In this document: positions 7,848 through 14,822 of the stretch, piece after piece | Numbering within the stretch: the stretch's first letter is position 1 | Layout of the letters: each line of letters begins with the position of its first letter | Assembly (NCBI GenBank): GCA_964449835.1 | Contig: CAYVBZ010000048.1 | Location: forward strand, 1 to 17,526 | Direction: 5' to 3' | Length of the DNA stretch: 17,526 bases | From: JABDGC01 sp964449835 | Lineage (GTDB): Bacteria; Pseudomonadota; Gammaproteobacteria; DSM-16500 | Program-made: the position numbers and the translations under genes | The notes under the pieces: model-generated | Database searches by the model: none | Seen by the model: only the letters and a program-made list of their open reading frames with translations | What the model was told of the DNA's origin: nothing

Positions 7848-8007
7848 AAACACCCCTTGTATTAGAAGGCGGATTTATAACATAGGTGAAGGCAGAAATC
7901 CTTAAAATATTCTTAATTATATAAGATGATTCTTATTTACACAGGTAAAGGGAGACGAGGTCTTAGAGAATGCGGTATGATGAATAACTTAGGAGCAATT
8001 TCTATTT
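7848..8007. promoter_or_regulatory. Divergent promoter region, AT-rich core
   Basis: The 160 bp between the divergent repeat-protein and deacetylase genes must carry both promoters. The stretch at about 7903-7945 is strongly AT-rich. A TATGAT at 7976-7981 could be a -10 box for the rightward gene and the TTATAAA read leftward around 7875-7882 one for the leftward gene. Neither has a good -35 box at the right distance. AGGAG at 7991-7995 is the ribosome binding site of the rightward gene. Confidence 0.35.
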
Positions 8008-8925
8008 ATGACCATCGCAATTATTTCTCATCCCGACTGTTTATTGCATGAAATGGGAGCAGGACATCCCGAGCAGCCAGCCCGTTTAGAAGTCATTGAA
8101 GAAGCCTTGAAGCATGAAGAATTTAAAGGGCAGATAAAAGCGATTGAGGCAGCTTTGGTCACACGGGAGCAATTATTGCGCGTGCATACGCCTGACTACG
8201 TGGATAAAATATTTCGTTTGTCCCCGCAAGAGGGGACAAGACAAATTGATCCTGATACCGCCATGAATCCCTACACGCTGCAAGCCACTTTGCGTGCCGC
8301 GGGTGCTTGTGCGCAAGGAGTCGATTTAGTAGTGGCGGGTGAGGTAGAGCAAGCTTTTTGTAATATACGCCCGCCGGGGCATCATGCTGAAAAAGCCCGC
8401 GCGATGGGTTTTTGTTTTTTTAATAATGTCGCTGTCGGCGTGCGGCAGGCTTTGGAAAAGCATCATTTAAACCGGGTTGCGATCATTGACTTTGACGTTC
8501 ATCATGGGAATGGAACAGAAGACATTTTTCAAAACGAGGAGCGTGTTTTACTTTGCTCCTCGTTCCAACATCCCTTCTATCCATTTAGCGGCGCGGATAC
8601 TCAGAGTGCGCATATTCTCAATCTTCCTTTGCCAGAGGGCACGAAGGGGAAAACCTGGCGTGAGCAGATCGAGGAGCATTGGTTGGAAGCCATCCAAAAT
8701 TTTAAGCCCGAGCTGCTCTTTTTTTCAGCCGGGTTTGATGGTTATGTGGAGGATGAGCTTGCTAACTTTTGCCTGAGGGAAGACGATTATTTTTGGATCA
8801 CGGAACAGGTTTTGCAAATAACAGAAGAGAGTGCTTCGGGACGGGCGGTTTCGGTTTTGGAAGGCGGTTATGCTTTGGATGGTCTCGGTGCCTGTGTCTG
8901 CGCTCACCTTCGGGCGATGTTATAA
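8008..8925 (+). CDS. Histone deacetylase family (class II type) zinc deacetylase
   Basis: This 305-residue protein belongs to the arginase/deacetylase fold superfamily, whose bacterial members remove acetyl groups from lysines, polyamines or other small amides. Key residues are all present: the N-terminal GHPEQPARL, the catalytic His pair in RPPGHHA (H125, H126), zinc ligands D163 and H165 in DFDVHHGNGT and D244 in SAGFDGY, and the transition-state tyrosine Y288 in EGGYAL. The length fits class II HDAC-like bacterial enzymes. It stands alone, divergent from the repeat protein and convergent with bioF, so the context gives no clue to the substrate. Acetylpolyamine amidohydrolase and protein lysine deacetylase are both possible. 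No signal peptide is seen, so a cytoplasmic location is expected. Confidence 0.92.
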   Translation: MTIAIISHPDCLLHEMGAGHPEQPARLEVIEEALKHEEFKGQIKAIEAALVTREQLLRVHTPDYVDKIFRLSPQEGTRQIDPDTAMNPYTLQATLRAAGACAQGVDLVVAGEVEQAFCNIRPPGHHAEKARAMGFCFFNNVAVGVRQALEKHHLNRVAIIDFDVHHGNGTEDIFQNEERVLLCSSFQHPFYPFSGADTQSAHILNLPLPEGTKGKTWREQIEEHWLEAIQNFKPELLFFSAGFDGYVEDELANFCLREDDYFWITEQVLQITEESASGRAVSVLEGGYALDGLGACVCAHLRAML

Positions 8926-8938
8926 GGGAAGCTATGCC

Positions 8939-8979
8939 GCTCGCACTTCAAAATGCGAACTCGTCTTCGTTTTATTTTT
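8939..8979 (+). terminator. Possible terminator between convergent deacetylase gene and bioF
   Basis: Arms 8939-8945 and 8954-8960 form a 7-position stem with an 8-nt loop. One position is C-A on the + strand but a G-U wobble when read leftward. A T-rich stretch (8961-8979) follows on the + strand but is not directly adjacent. It may serve as a weak terminator. Confidence 0.35.
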
Positions 8980-8987
8980 CTGATTTA

Positions 8988-10184
8988 TCATGAAGGGCAG
9001 GCAGCAATTTTAAGCTGGGATTTAACCTTTTGAATGGACGAAAATAATAATTCCAGGTCATTTTCTGTGTGCAAGGCGGAAACACAAAAGCGAATTCGAC
9101 TTTTGTTCGCGGGCACGGTGGGATATTGAATAGGGACACCTAAAACACCTTGTTCTTCAAGAAGTTGTGCCGCGAAGCGGGTCCTTTCCGCCGAACCAAT
9201 AATCCAAGGCACTAAATGGGTGTCAGAACAGCCATAGGAAAGTTTTTCTTCATCAAAAAAATTTCGAATCAACTTGCCAAAGTGCTGAACTTTCTGACGT
9301 TCTGGCTCCAAGCTCGGCATTAATTCAATGGCCGCTGAAATTGCGCCCAAGGACGGCGGCGGAAGCGCAGTTGAATAAATGAAACCTTTGCATCGATGAA
9401 TCATATATTCCCGCAAGGCGCGCGAACAGCCGAGGTAAGCGCCAAAACTTCCTAAGGCTTTGCTAAAGGTGCCAATGATCAAATCAATTTTGTCGCTATA
9501 TTCGGGCGTTCTGCCCCAGCCTGCGCTGCCATAAATACCGACAGCATGCGCATCGTCAATATAGAGAACAGCCTGATGGCGTACTGCTAATTCGCTTAAA
9601 TATTTTAAATCTGTTTGATCGCCGTCCATACTATAGAGGGATTCGGCGAGAATAAATTTGGGCTGCGTAGACCCGCTGTATTTTTCAAGTAAGCTTTGCA
9701 AATGCGCGAGATCATTGTGATGAAAGCGATGTAGTTTTTTGAGGCGCAATAGTCCCGCATAAATACTGGCATGACAGGACTTGTCACAGAAGATGAGCGG
9801 CTCACTTTTTAAAACGGCCGTATCGAGCAGTGCTTCCAAGATCGTGGCATTCGCTTGAAAGCCAGTACCCATAATCAAAGCGGTCTCTTTTCCCAAGAAT
9901 TGTGCCAACTGATCTTCCAATTGTTCGTAAATCGCAAGATTGCCGCAAACCAGACGGGATGAACCGCTGCCTGTTCCCCAGCGTTTGGAGAACTCATGGC
10001 TACGCGCGATCAAAAAAGGATGTTTGGCAAGACCCAGATAGTCACTGGATGAAAAATCAATCAGCTTTTTTCCGTCGCGATAAATGAGCGCATCCGGAAA
10101 AGCGCCGGTTTTATAAGACCGAAGTTGGCGCGGATAGGGGTACTCCCGCGTAAAGCGGGAGTAGAAGGCATCAAAACGTGTCAT
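8988..10184 (-). CDS. bioF: 8-amino-7-oxononanoate synthase (BioF), alpha-oxoamine synthase family
   Basis: BioF is the PLP enzyme that condenses pimeloyl-ACP or -CoA with L-alanine, the first ring-precursor step of biotin synthesis. The 398-residue protein has the family blocks: IDFSSSDYLGLAKHP, GTGSGSSRLVCGN at 70-82, cofactor-stacking H138 in CHAS, ESLYSMDGD, IDDAHAVG (D210, H213) and the Schiff-base lysine K242 in GTFSKALGSFGAY, then FIYSTALPPP. The C-terminal half carries SRIRFCVSALHTENDLELL. Related enzymes are 2-amino-3-ketobutyrate CoA ligase and autoinducer synthases. TGSGSSRLV and the presence of bioDAB in the same window favour BioF. It starts 27 nt after the HPF-CSD gene, so it is probably its operon partner. 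No strong ribosome binding site is next to the ATG. A palindrome with AGGA lies in the leader and a hairpin lies in codons 8-15. Confidence 0.82.
   Translation of the reverse strand: MTRFDAFYSRFTREYPYPRQLRSYKTGAFPDALIYRDGKKLIDFSSSDYLGLAKHPFLIARSHEFSKRWGTGSGSSRLVCGNLAIYEQLEDQLAQFLGKETALIMGTGFQANATILEALLDTAVLKSEPLIFCDKSCHASIYAGLLRLKKLHRFHHNDLAHLQSLLEKYSGSTQPKFILAESLYSMDGDQTDLKYLSELAVRHQAVLYIDDAHAVGIYGSAGWGRTPEYSDKIDLIIGTFSKALGSFGAYLGCSRALREYMIHRCKGFIYSTALPPPSLGAISAAIELMPSLEPERQKVQHFGKLIRNFFDEEKLSYGCSDTHLVPWIIGSAERTRFAAQLLEEQGVLGVPIQYPTVPANKSRIRFCVSALHTENDLELLFSSIQKVKSQLKIAACPS
10141..10163 (-). promoter_or_regulatory. Perfect hairpin in the first codons of bioF
   Basis: TACTCCCGC and GCGGGAGTA are perfect 9-bp arms around a 5-nt loop, in codons 8-15 of bioF. 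The encoded peptide is itself nearly palindromic (YSRFTREY). A stable structure this near the start could slow translation or affect mRNA stability. The function is inferred. Confidence 0.4.
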
Positions 10185-10189
10185 GAGCT

Positions 10190-10203
10190 CAGGATTTTTC
10201 CTG
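10190..10203 (-). promoter_or_regulatory. Small palindrome in the bioF leader
   Basis: CAGGA and TCCTG arms with a 4-nt loop lie between the HPF-CSD stop and the bioF start. The left arm in coding sense contains AGGA, the only ribosome-binding-like sequence near bioF, 14 nt from the ATG. A stem here would hide it. Confidence 0.3.
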
Positions 10204-10211
10204 TATTGTTA

Positions 10212-10763
10212 TTATAAGTTTTCAACATGATTATGTCTTTCTAAGGTCACACGGCGGGCTTGTAAGCCTTCGCTGCCCGGTTCGGTCAGGAAAAAGACGG
10301 TGTCCCCCACGGCAAGTTGATTGAAAGTTTTTGAAGCGACATTAGTCGCGCTAAAATAATATTCATTGCCGTCCTGTCCTTTGATAAAGCCATAGCCATC
10401 ATCGGGAAAAATACGCATGATAAAGCCATACTGCAGGGCGTCATGCTTTTTAACATCGCCGCGTCTTTTCCGCAGGTAATCTTCCAATTGCCGTTCCAGG
10501 GCATTGAAGGCGTCGCGTATGGCGATATAAATATCTTCGTCTTGCTGGCGTGTCACGACCAGTTCTTTCCCCGGTACCATGAGATTAATGCGGACGTTAT
10601 AAAGTTTTCCCTGATGCTTGTGATTTTGAGAAATAGCCAAGACTACTCTGCAATGAATGAAATGCTCGTAGAATTGACTTAACTTTTCAGCCTGTTCATG
10701 GATTCTGTTTTCGAGGGCTTGCGAATACGGAAGATCACGGAAAGTCACTTGGATTGAATTCAT
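10212..10763 (-). CDS. HPF/RaiA ribosome-hibernation domain fused to a cold-shock domain
   Basis: This 183-residue cytoplasmic protein has two RNA-linked domains. Residues 1 to about 103 fit the HPF/RaiA (sigma-54 modulation, S30AE) fold: MNSIQVTFRDLPYSQALENRI, the VRINLMVPGKELVV strand pair and the helix IYIAIRDAFNALERQLEDYLRKR. Residues about 111-176 are a cold-shock (S1-like) domain with RNP1 as GYGFIK and RNP2 as EYYFSAT. HPF/RaiA proteins bind the 30S decoding region and inactivate ribosomes in starvation or cold. Cold-shock domains bind single-stranded RNA. Ribosome protection with RNA contact is therefore the likely role. The start has GGGAGAA upstream. bioF follows after 27 nt. The HPF-CSD architecture is known from other proteobacteria as a hypothetical ribosome-associated protein. 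Confidence 0.88.
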   Translation of the reverse strand: MNSIQVTFRDLPYSQALENRIHEQAEKLSQFYEHFIHCRVVLAISQNHKHQGKLYNVRINLMVPGKELVVTRQQDEDIYIAIRDAFNALERQLEDYLRKRRGDVKKHDALQYGFIMRIFPDDGYGFIKGQDGNEYYFSATNVASKTFNQLAVGDTVFFLTEPGSEGLQARRVTLERHNHVENL

Positions 10764-10809
10764 AACATTCTCCCCATCTTTGCTAATTTTTATTTATCAT
10801 CATAATTAC

Positions 10810-10815
10810 AGTATA
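10810..10815 (-). promoter_or_regulatory. Possible -10 box for the HPF-CSD and bioF operon
   Basis: Read leftward the bases give TATACT (five of six consensus positions), about 47 nt before the HPF-CSD start. No good -35 box lies 16-18 nt further up, so the promoter is uncertain. Confidence 0.3.
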
Positions 10816-10861
10816 GAAGATTTTCTTTGACATTAGTATCTCTCCGCTTCTTGCTTGAAAA

Positions 10862-11935
10862 TTAAGTGAATAATAATTGGGCGGCTTCCCCCATCAAAGG
10901 CGTGAAGAAGGTTTCCACGGTTTCAGGGCTTATCTCTTGTAATTCAGTGGGTTGCCAATGAGGGTTTTGCATTTTCTCAATGAGAATGGCGCGAATTCCT
11001 TCAAAAAAATCATGACCTTGAACAAAATGACAGGCCAGATGGTATTCCAATTGCAGGCATTGGTCAAAATCCCGTTTTAGGCCTTCATGGAGTTGTCGCA
11101 GCGTGACTTTGAGACTGGTCGGTGATTTTTTACGAAGGGCCGCCGCGGTTTCTAAGTGCCACGGGGTCGCCTCTTTCTCTAAGTCTGCGAGAATTGCTTC
11201 CATAGAATGTTTTACAAAAGAGTGGTTAATAAAATGATAGTAGTCCGTTAATGGAGGCAACTGGGGCGCAAGATGAAACTTCTGAAGAATTTGGCTGACG
11301 GAGTCGTGTCCCTTGCCTTGAAAAGCGGTGTCCTGCAAGGTTTTGAGAACAAGATTGAGATTTGTGCTTTGAATTTTGTAATCAATTAATTGCATGCCCA
11401 GGCAGTCATCGCTGCCGATGCGTGCGCCGGTCAGTCCTAAATAAAAACCCAGGCCATAGGGCAAGCGGGAAAGAAAGTAGGTGGCCCCCACGTCCGGAAA
11501 AAAACCAATGCCGGTTTCGGGCATGGCGAAGAGAATTCGCTCAGTGCCAACGCGATGACTGCCATGCAAGGAAATACCCGCTCCGCCGCCCATGGTGATG
11601 CCGTCCAGGAAAGCGATGTAGGGTTTGGTATAATGAAAAATATAATGATTTAAACGATATTCATCCCTGAAAAAATCGACAATGGTCGGGTCCTTGACCT
11701 TATTTTTTTCATAAACAAGACGTAAGTCTCCGCCAGCACAAAAAGCGCGGCCTTCGGCGGCACGGAGGACAACCGCTTTGATGTCCGGGGAGTTTTCCCA
11801 TTCCAGCAATTTTTGATGCATGAGAATGATCATTTCATGCGTTAAAGCATTTAAAGCTTCTGGACGGTCAAGCGTGATGAGACCCAGGTTGCCTTGTTTT
11901 CCAGGCAGCTCATTAAATAAGATCTGTGGAGACAT
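10862..11935 (-). CDS. 3-hydroxyisobutyryl-CoA hydrolase (crotonase superfamily)
   Basis: This 357-residue crotonase-fold enzyme of the HIBYL-CoA hydrolase type releases 3-hydroxyisobutyrate from its CoA ester in valine breakdown. Visible signature: LITLDRPEALNALTHEM, GRAFCAGGDLR (63-72), the oxyanion-hole block MGGGAGISLHG (115-125), and FAMPETGIGFFPDVGATYF (E140 and D148, the residues typical of hydrolases). The extended C-terminal part carries the YHLACHFV and FFEGIRAILIEK motifs of the family. I chose ATG 11935 because it lies 4 nt after the upstream crotonase stop with a GGAG inside the end of that gene. The 45 extra residues of a longer frame are the other gene's sequence out of frame. 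Some relatives are annotated simply as enoyl-CoA hydratase. The hydrolase assignment is favoured by PETGIGFFPDVG. Confidence 0.88.
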   Translation of the reverse strand: MSPQILFNELPGKQGNLGLITLDRPEALNALTHEMIILMHQKLLEWENSPDIKAVVLRAAEGRAFCAGGDLRLVYEKNKVKDPTIVDFFRDEYRLNHYIFHYTKPYIAFLDGITMGGGAGISLHGSHRVGTERILFAMPETGIGFFPDVGATYFLSRLPYGLGFYLGLTGARIGSDDCLGMQLIDYKIQSTNLNLVLKTLQDTAFQGKGHDSVSQILQKFHLAPQLPPLTDYYHFINHSFVKHSMEAILADLEKEATPWHLETAAALRKKSPTSLKVTLRQLHEGLKRDFDQCLQLEYHLACHFVQGHDFFEGIRAILIEKMQNPHWQPTELQEISPETVETFFTPLMGEAAQLLFT

Positions 11936-11939
11936 TATT

Positions 11940-12722
11940 TTATTCTCCGCAGAATTGAGGACTACGTTTTTCAATAAAGGCTTGAACGCCTTCTTTCTTA
12001 TCTTCCGTTCCGGCACATAAACTGAAATGCAAAGCTTCGAGCAGGAGCGCGTCCGGTAGCGGCAAATCATAGCCCAAATGGATTGTTTCCATCATGCTTT
12101 TTAAGGCGAGTGGAGGGAGTTTTACTAAGTTTTGCAAAAAAGCCTTGGCTTGTTTTAAGAGAGAAGTTTCCGGGGCCATTTCATGGACCAGGCCCCAGGC
12201 AAGTGCTTCGGGGGCTTGAATGAAGCGGCCAGTGAGACAGAGCTCGAGAGCACGCCCCTTTCCGACCAGTCTTGCGAGGCGTTGGGTCCCGCCAAAGCCA
12301 GGGATGAGTCCAAGTTTAATTTCGGGTTGCCCGAGCTTGGCATTCTCTGCGGCAAAGCGGAAGGTTGCAGCCATGGCCAATTCACAGCCGCCGCCCAAGG
12401 CAAAACCGTGGATTGCCGCGAGTGAGGGTTTTCCCAGGCTTTCTAAACTATTAAAAATCGCTTGCCCGGCTTTGGCGAAGGTATACCCTGTTTTGCCTTC
12501 GAGCTGGGTCAATTCTTTAATGTCCGCGCCCGCGCAAAAGGCTTTGCCCTCACCATGAATGAGTAGTGCTTTGACAGAAGCATCTGCTTTGGCAGTATTG
12601 AAGGCAGTTTGAAGTTCATTGAGTAAGGCGCTGTTCAAGGCATTCAGGACTTCGGGCCGATTTAAGGTCAATTGCAAAATGCCATCGGAAGATTTAGTGA
12701 TTTTGACCAGAGGCCCTGCCAT
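11940..12722 (-). CDS. Enoyl-CoA hydratase (crotonase)
   Basis: This 260-residue enzyme adds water to a 2-enoyl-CoA double bond. Both catalytic glutamates are present at the family spacing of 20: E114 in LGGGCELAMA and E134 in GQPEIKLGLIPGFGGTQRL, so it is a genuine hydratase. The CoA-binding block AFCAGADIKEL is at 61-71. The start has AAGGAG 9 nt upstream. The next gene, the 3-hydroxyisobutyryl-CoA hydrolase, begins 4 nt after its stop, which gives a translationally close pair. In valine catabolism methacrylyl-CoA hydration comes just before 3-hydroxyisobutyryl-CoA hydrolysis, so this enzyme may serve that step. Short-chain beta-oxidation remains an alternative. Confidence 0.92.
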   Translation of the reverse strand: MAGPLVKITKSSDGILQLTLNRPEVLNALNSALLNELQTAFNTAKADASVKALLIHGEGKAFCAGADIKELTQLEGKTGYTFAKAGQAIFNSLESLGKPSLAAIHGFALGGGCELAMAATFRFAAENAKLGQPEIKLGLIPGFGGTQRLARLVGKGRALELCLTGRFIQAPEALAWGLVHEMAPETSLLKQAKAFLQNLVKLPPLALKSMMETIHLGYDLPLPDALLLEALHFSLCAGTEDKKEGVQAFIEKRSPQFCGE

Positions 12723-12775
12723 GATTTCAAACTCCTTGCTATCAATGTTCGCCTTGATTTGCCTTCAGTGAAGAA

Positions 12776-13270
12776 TTAATCAGAGGAATTTTTTGCCGAG
12801 GACCTAGCAGATTTTTTTTGCAGCTTGGCCTTATGCTGTTCTGCAGAGTAACGCGCTTCTTCCAAGGTGACCGCTCCCACGCTATTTCCATCGAGATCGA
12901 TGCGGGGGGCGTTTTCACTCATATTTTTAAAATAGTTGAGCGTTGTGACATAATAACTGAGGCTTTTGATCATGCAGGTTTTATCGTGAACAATAATGTC
13001 GTCCCGGGTACCTAGATGTTTAACGAGATCTTGTTTAATGCCGATTTTGAGCGGTTTCACCTCGCTAGGTTCTTTAAAGCACAGAGGATAATGCGCTTTG
13101 AGGAGCTCGATGCCGTAATAAACATATTCAAGCCAAGCCGGCTTAGCAGGGGGTGCTTTTTTAGGCGCGCTTTTTTTAGTAACGTACTTCGCGGATGCGC
13201 CTTTTTTGTCGGCTGGAACGGAAGTCGAAACCAATGCTTGCAGTTGTTCTTGTAAGCTTGGGTTACTCAT
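12776..13270 (-). CDS. ProQ/FinO-domain RNA-binding protein
   Basis: A 164-residue protein with a basic, Lys/Ala/Pro-rich, probably disordered N-terminus (20-45) and a ProQ/FinO domain (about 46-150). Diagnostic parts are LLKAHYPLCFKEPSEVKPLKIGI with the domain's conserved KPLKIGIxxDL, the helix IKSLSYYVTTLNYFKNM and the typical end APRIDLDGNSVGAVTLEEA. The C-terminus is again basic and Ser-rich (KKSARSSAK). Family members are RNA chaperones that bind sRNA and mRNA 3' ends and tune stability. In Legionella a FinO-domain protein (RocC) represses competence genes. The target here is unknown. The start has AGGAG 5 nt upstream. A TACAAT (leftward) near 13302-13307 is a possible -10 box. It is shorter than E. 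coli ProQ and lacks its C-terminal Tudor-like domain. Confidence 0.9.
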   Translation of the reverse strand: MSNPSLQEQLQALVSTSVPADKKGASAKYVTKKSAPKKAPPAKPAWLEYVYYGIELLKAHYPLCFKEPSEVKPLKIGIKQDLVKHLGTRDDIIVHDKTCMIKSLSYYVTTLNYFKNMSENAPRIDLDGNSVGAVTLEEARYSAEQHKAKLQKKSARSSAKNSSD

Positions 13271-13421
13271 TGAATCTCCTGGGTAGCATTAAAGTTAAGC
13301 AGTCATTGTATCCATATCTGGTTTACTTTAAAAGGGTCACTAATAGAAATCAATAAGTGTAGACAATTTCGAACAAAGGGTGTTAACTTAAGATTTCTAA
13401 AATTTGCAGGAAGGAAGGAAC

Positions 13422-14042
13422 ATGGGTAAGAAGAAAAATACAAAATTGGCTTCTAAGGCCAATCAAAAGAAAAATAACCTGGCGGAGAAAACTGAACAAA
13501 TTTTACTGACAATGCCAAGAATTATTGCAACGCAGATTGGAAAAGATCTGGTTGTGCAGAAACAGCAGGAAAACAAACTGAAGCTTGAATTAAAAAAATG
13601 GGAGCTACAGAAGAAAAAATTAGTGGAAAAGATGGCGGCCCTCAAGAAGAAAAATACTTCTGCTGCTAAAAAGCAAATGAAAACCACGCAAAAATCTCTT
13701 CAAAAGACGCAGCAAATGATTTCTTTTTATGCCCGTAATCTAGAGCTGGTTAAAAAACAAATTCATTCTTTGTCACAAAAGAAGACCAAATATAATGCCT
13801 TGCAGGCACAATTAATGTCCTTTCAAAAAGATTGGGCTAAAAAAATGAGCGCCACTAAACGGAAAAAACCCAAGGTAAGAACAAAGAAGAGCGAAAAGAC
13901 TGCAAAATCGTCAAGTCTCGCTCAAGGTTCGACGCCAAAGGCCCGTTTTCCGGAAGGAGAGCAGATCATTGAGATCATTGAAATTCCTGCAGAAGAAGAA
14001 CGTGGTTTTGCGCGGGAAGAGGCAATGGAAGATCTTTCGTAA
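13422..14042 (+). CDS. Lysine-rich coiled-coil protein of unknown function
   Basis: This 206-residue protein is not recognised. The start codon follows AGGAAGGAAGG, and a TTG further up is not needed. The N-terminus (1-27) is very basic. Residues about 40-145 are rich in Lys, Gln, Glu and Leu with heptad spacing, a likely coiled coil. Residues 140-165 are again basic (TKRKKPKVRTKKSEK). The last 25 residues turn acidic (EIIEIPAEEERGFAREEAMEDLS). A basic body with an acidic tail suggests nucleic-acid or polyanion binding, possibly nucleoid-associated, like the neighbours HU and Fis. The Glu-rich C-terminus also recalls the E-block of some Dot/Icm effectors, which is only a resemblance. No signal peptide or membrane segment is seen. 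It diverges from the ProQ/FinO gene. Confidence 0.7.
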   Translation: MGKKKNTKLASKANQKKNNLAEKTEQILLTMPRIIATQIGKDLVVQKQQENKLKLELKKWELQKKKLVEKMAALKKKNTSAAKKQMKTTQKSLQKTQQMISFYARNLELVKKQIHSLSQKKTKYNALQAQLMSFQKDWAKKMSATKRKKPKVRTKKSEKTAKSSSLAQGSTPKARFPEGEQIIEIIEIPAEEERGFAREEAMEDLS

Positions 14043-14129
14043 AGCGGTTTATAGAACCCTCTTTAAAGGATTTGGGCGGGGGTTTTTCGTGGTATAGGGA
14101 CAAGAAACTAATAAACAAAAGGAGCTTGT

Positions 14130-14405
14130 ATGAATAAATCAGACCTAGTGATAAAAATTGCAGAAAAAATGGATATTTCCCTGACCAAAGCGGAGGAAAT
14201 TTTATCCGCGCTTTTGGAAGGAGTCGTAAAGACCTTAAAAAATGGGGAAACAGTCACGCTGGTCGGTTTCGGGCGATTTGGTATTAAGAAACGGGCTGCG
14301 CGGAAAGTGAGAAATCCCCGCACGGGCGCTGAAATGCAAGTGAAAGCCAAGGTGGTTCCCTTTTTTAAGGCAGGGAAGGAGCTTAAAGAAACAGTAGACT
14401 CCTAG
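14130..14405 (+). CDS. HU-family DNA-binding protein
   Basis: This 91-residue histone-like protein bends and compacts DNA as a homodimer or heterodimer. The alpha-helical dimerisation part (MNKSDLVIKIAEKMDISLTKAEEILSAL) leads into the beta-saddle GETVTLVGFGRFGIKKRAARKVRNPRTG. The RNPRTG loop supplies the arm tip that intercalates DNA. The end VPFFKAGKELKE is standard. Length and layout are normal for HU. IHF subunits are also this size, but the RNPRTG pattern and isolated single gene favour HU. AGGAG lies about 8 nt before the ATG. fis follows 141 bp later. Confidence 0.92.
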   Translation: MNKSDLVIKIAEKMDISLTKAEEILSALLEGVVKTLKNGETVTLVGFGRFGIKKRAARKVRNPRTGAEMQVKAKVVPFFKAGKELKETVDS

Positions 14406-14466
14406 ACCTCGTCTTATATGAGCGAGTGGTAATTGCTTATTTGGCGGTAGTGTTGTAAAAAGATCA

Positions 14467-14486
14467 TCTGCCTTTCAAAAGGTAGA
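14467..14486 (+). promoter_or_regulatory. Hairpin in the fis leader
   Basis: TCTGCCTTT and AAAGGTAGA form a stem (one G-U pair) with a short loop, about 60 nt before the fis ATG. A small GGGA/TCCC stem and a T-run follow (14494-14513). Either may end HU transcription or structure the fis leader; neither is a strong terminator. Confidence 0.35.
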
Positions 14487-14546
14487 TTTAAAAGGGATGA
14501 CTCCCAATTTTTTGAGCCAAGGAATTTTTGAGAGAGAGGTTATTTT

Positions 14547-14813
14547 ATGATTGGAAAGATTGCGGCTATTGAAGATTTAGATACGGTGACCCTAAGACAA
14601 GCCGTTAAAAACACCTTACGTAACTATTTTACCCATATCGGCGGAGAACAGCCTGTCGATTTTTATTCTATTCTGCTCGAAGAAATTGAGCGCCCCTTGT
14701 TAGAGGTGCTGATTAACCATACCCATTATAACCAAGTGAAAATGGCGGGCATTCTGGGTATTTCTCGCGGCACTTTGCGCAAGAAGTTGAAGCAATACGG
14801 AATGTTGGATTAG
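14547..14813 (+). CDS. fis: Fis-family nucleoid-associated DNA-binding protein
   Basis: This 88-residue factor for inversion stimulation binds degenerate AT-rich sites as a dimer, bends DNA and adjusts rRNA, tRNA and many other promoters with growth phase. The helical core (LRQAVKNTLRNYF, then DFYSILLEEIERPLLEVLINHTHYNQ) and the C-terminal helix-turn-helix (MAGILGISRGTLRKKLKQYGML) closely match the enterobacterial protein. The N-terminal 10-15 residues are divergent, as usual. GAGAGAGG precedes the ATG at a slightly long distance. In enterobacteria fis follows dusB. Here it stands next to HU, without dusB. Some Legionella-type genomes carry several fis paralogues, so this could be one of several. 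Confidence 0.95.
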   Translation: MIGKIAAIEDLDTVTLRQAVKNTLRNYFTHIGGEQPVDFYSILLEEIERPLLEVLINHTHYNQVKMAGILGISRGTLRKKLKQYGMLD

Positions 14814-14822
14814 TTTCATCGT

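Noticed and set aside
5243..7853. Two overlapping leftward genes, or a frameshifted pseudogene, at the N-run
   Set aside because: The frame shift is caused only by the 100-N placeholder. With the inferred 189 (plus n times 300) bp the two parts form one open frame.
8988..10184. Legionella/Vibrio-type autoinducer synthase (LqsA/CqsA)
   Set aside because: It is in the same alpha-oxoamine synthase fold family, but TGSGSSRLV, GTFSKALGSFGAY and FIYSTALPPP fit BioF better, and no linked sensor or response regulator gene is present.
10862..12070. Crotonase-family gene starting at 12070 with 45 extra N-terminal residues
   Set aside because: The extra residues overlap the upstream hydratase gene in another frame and resemble nothing; ATG 11935 has a ribosome binding site and gives a normal N-terminus.
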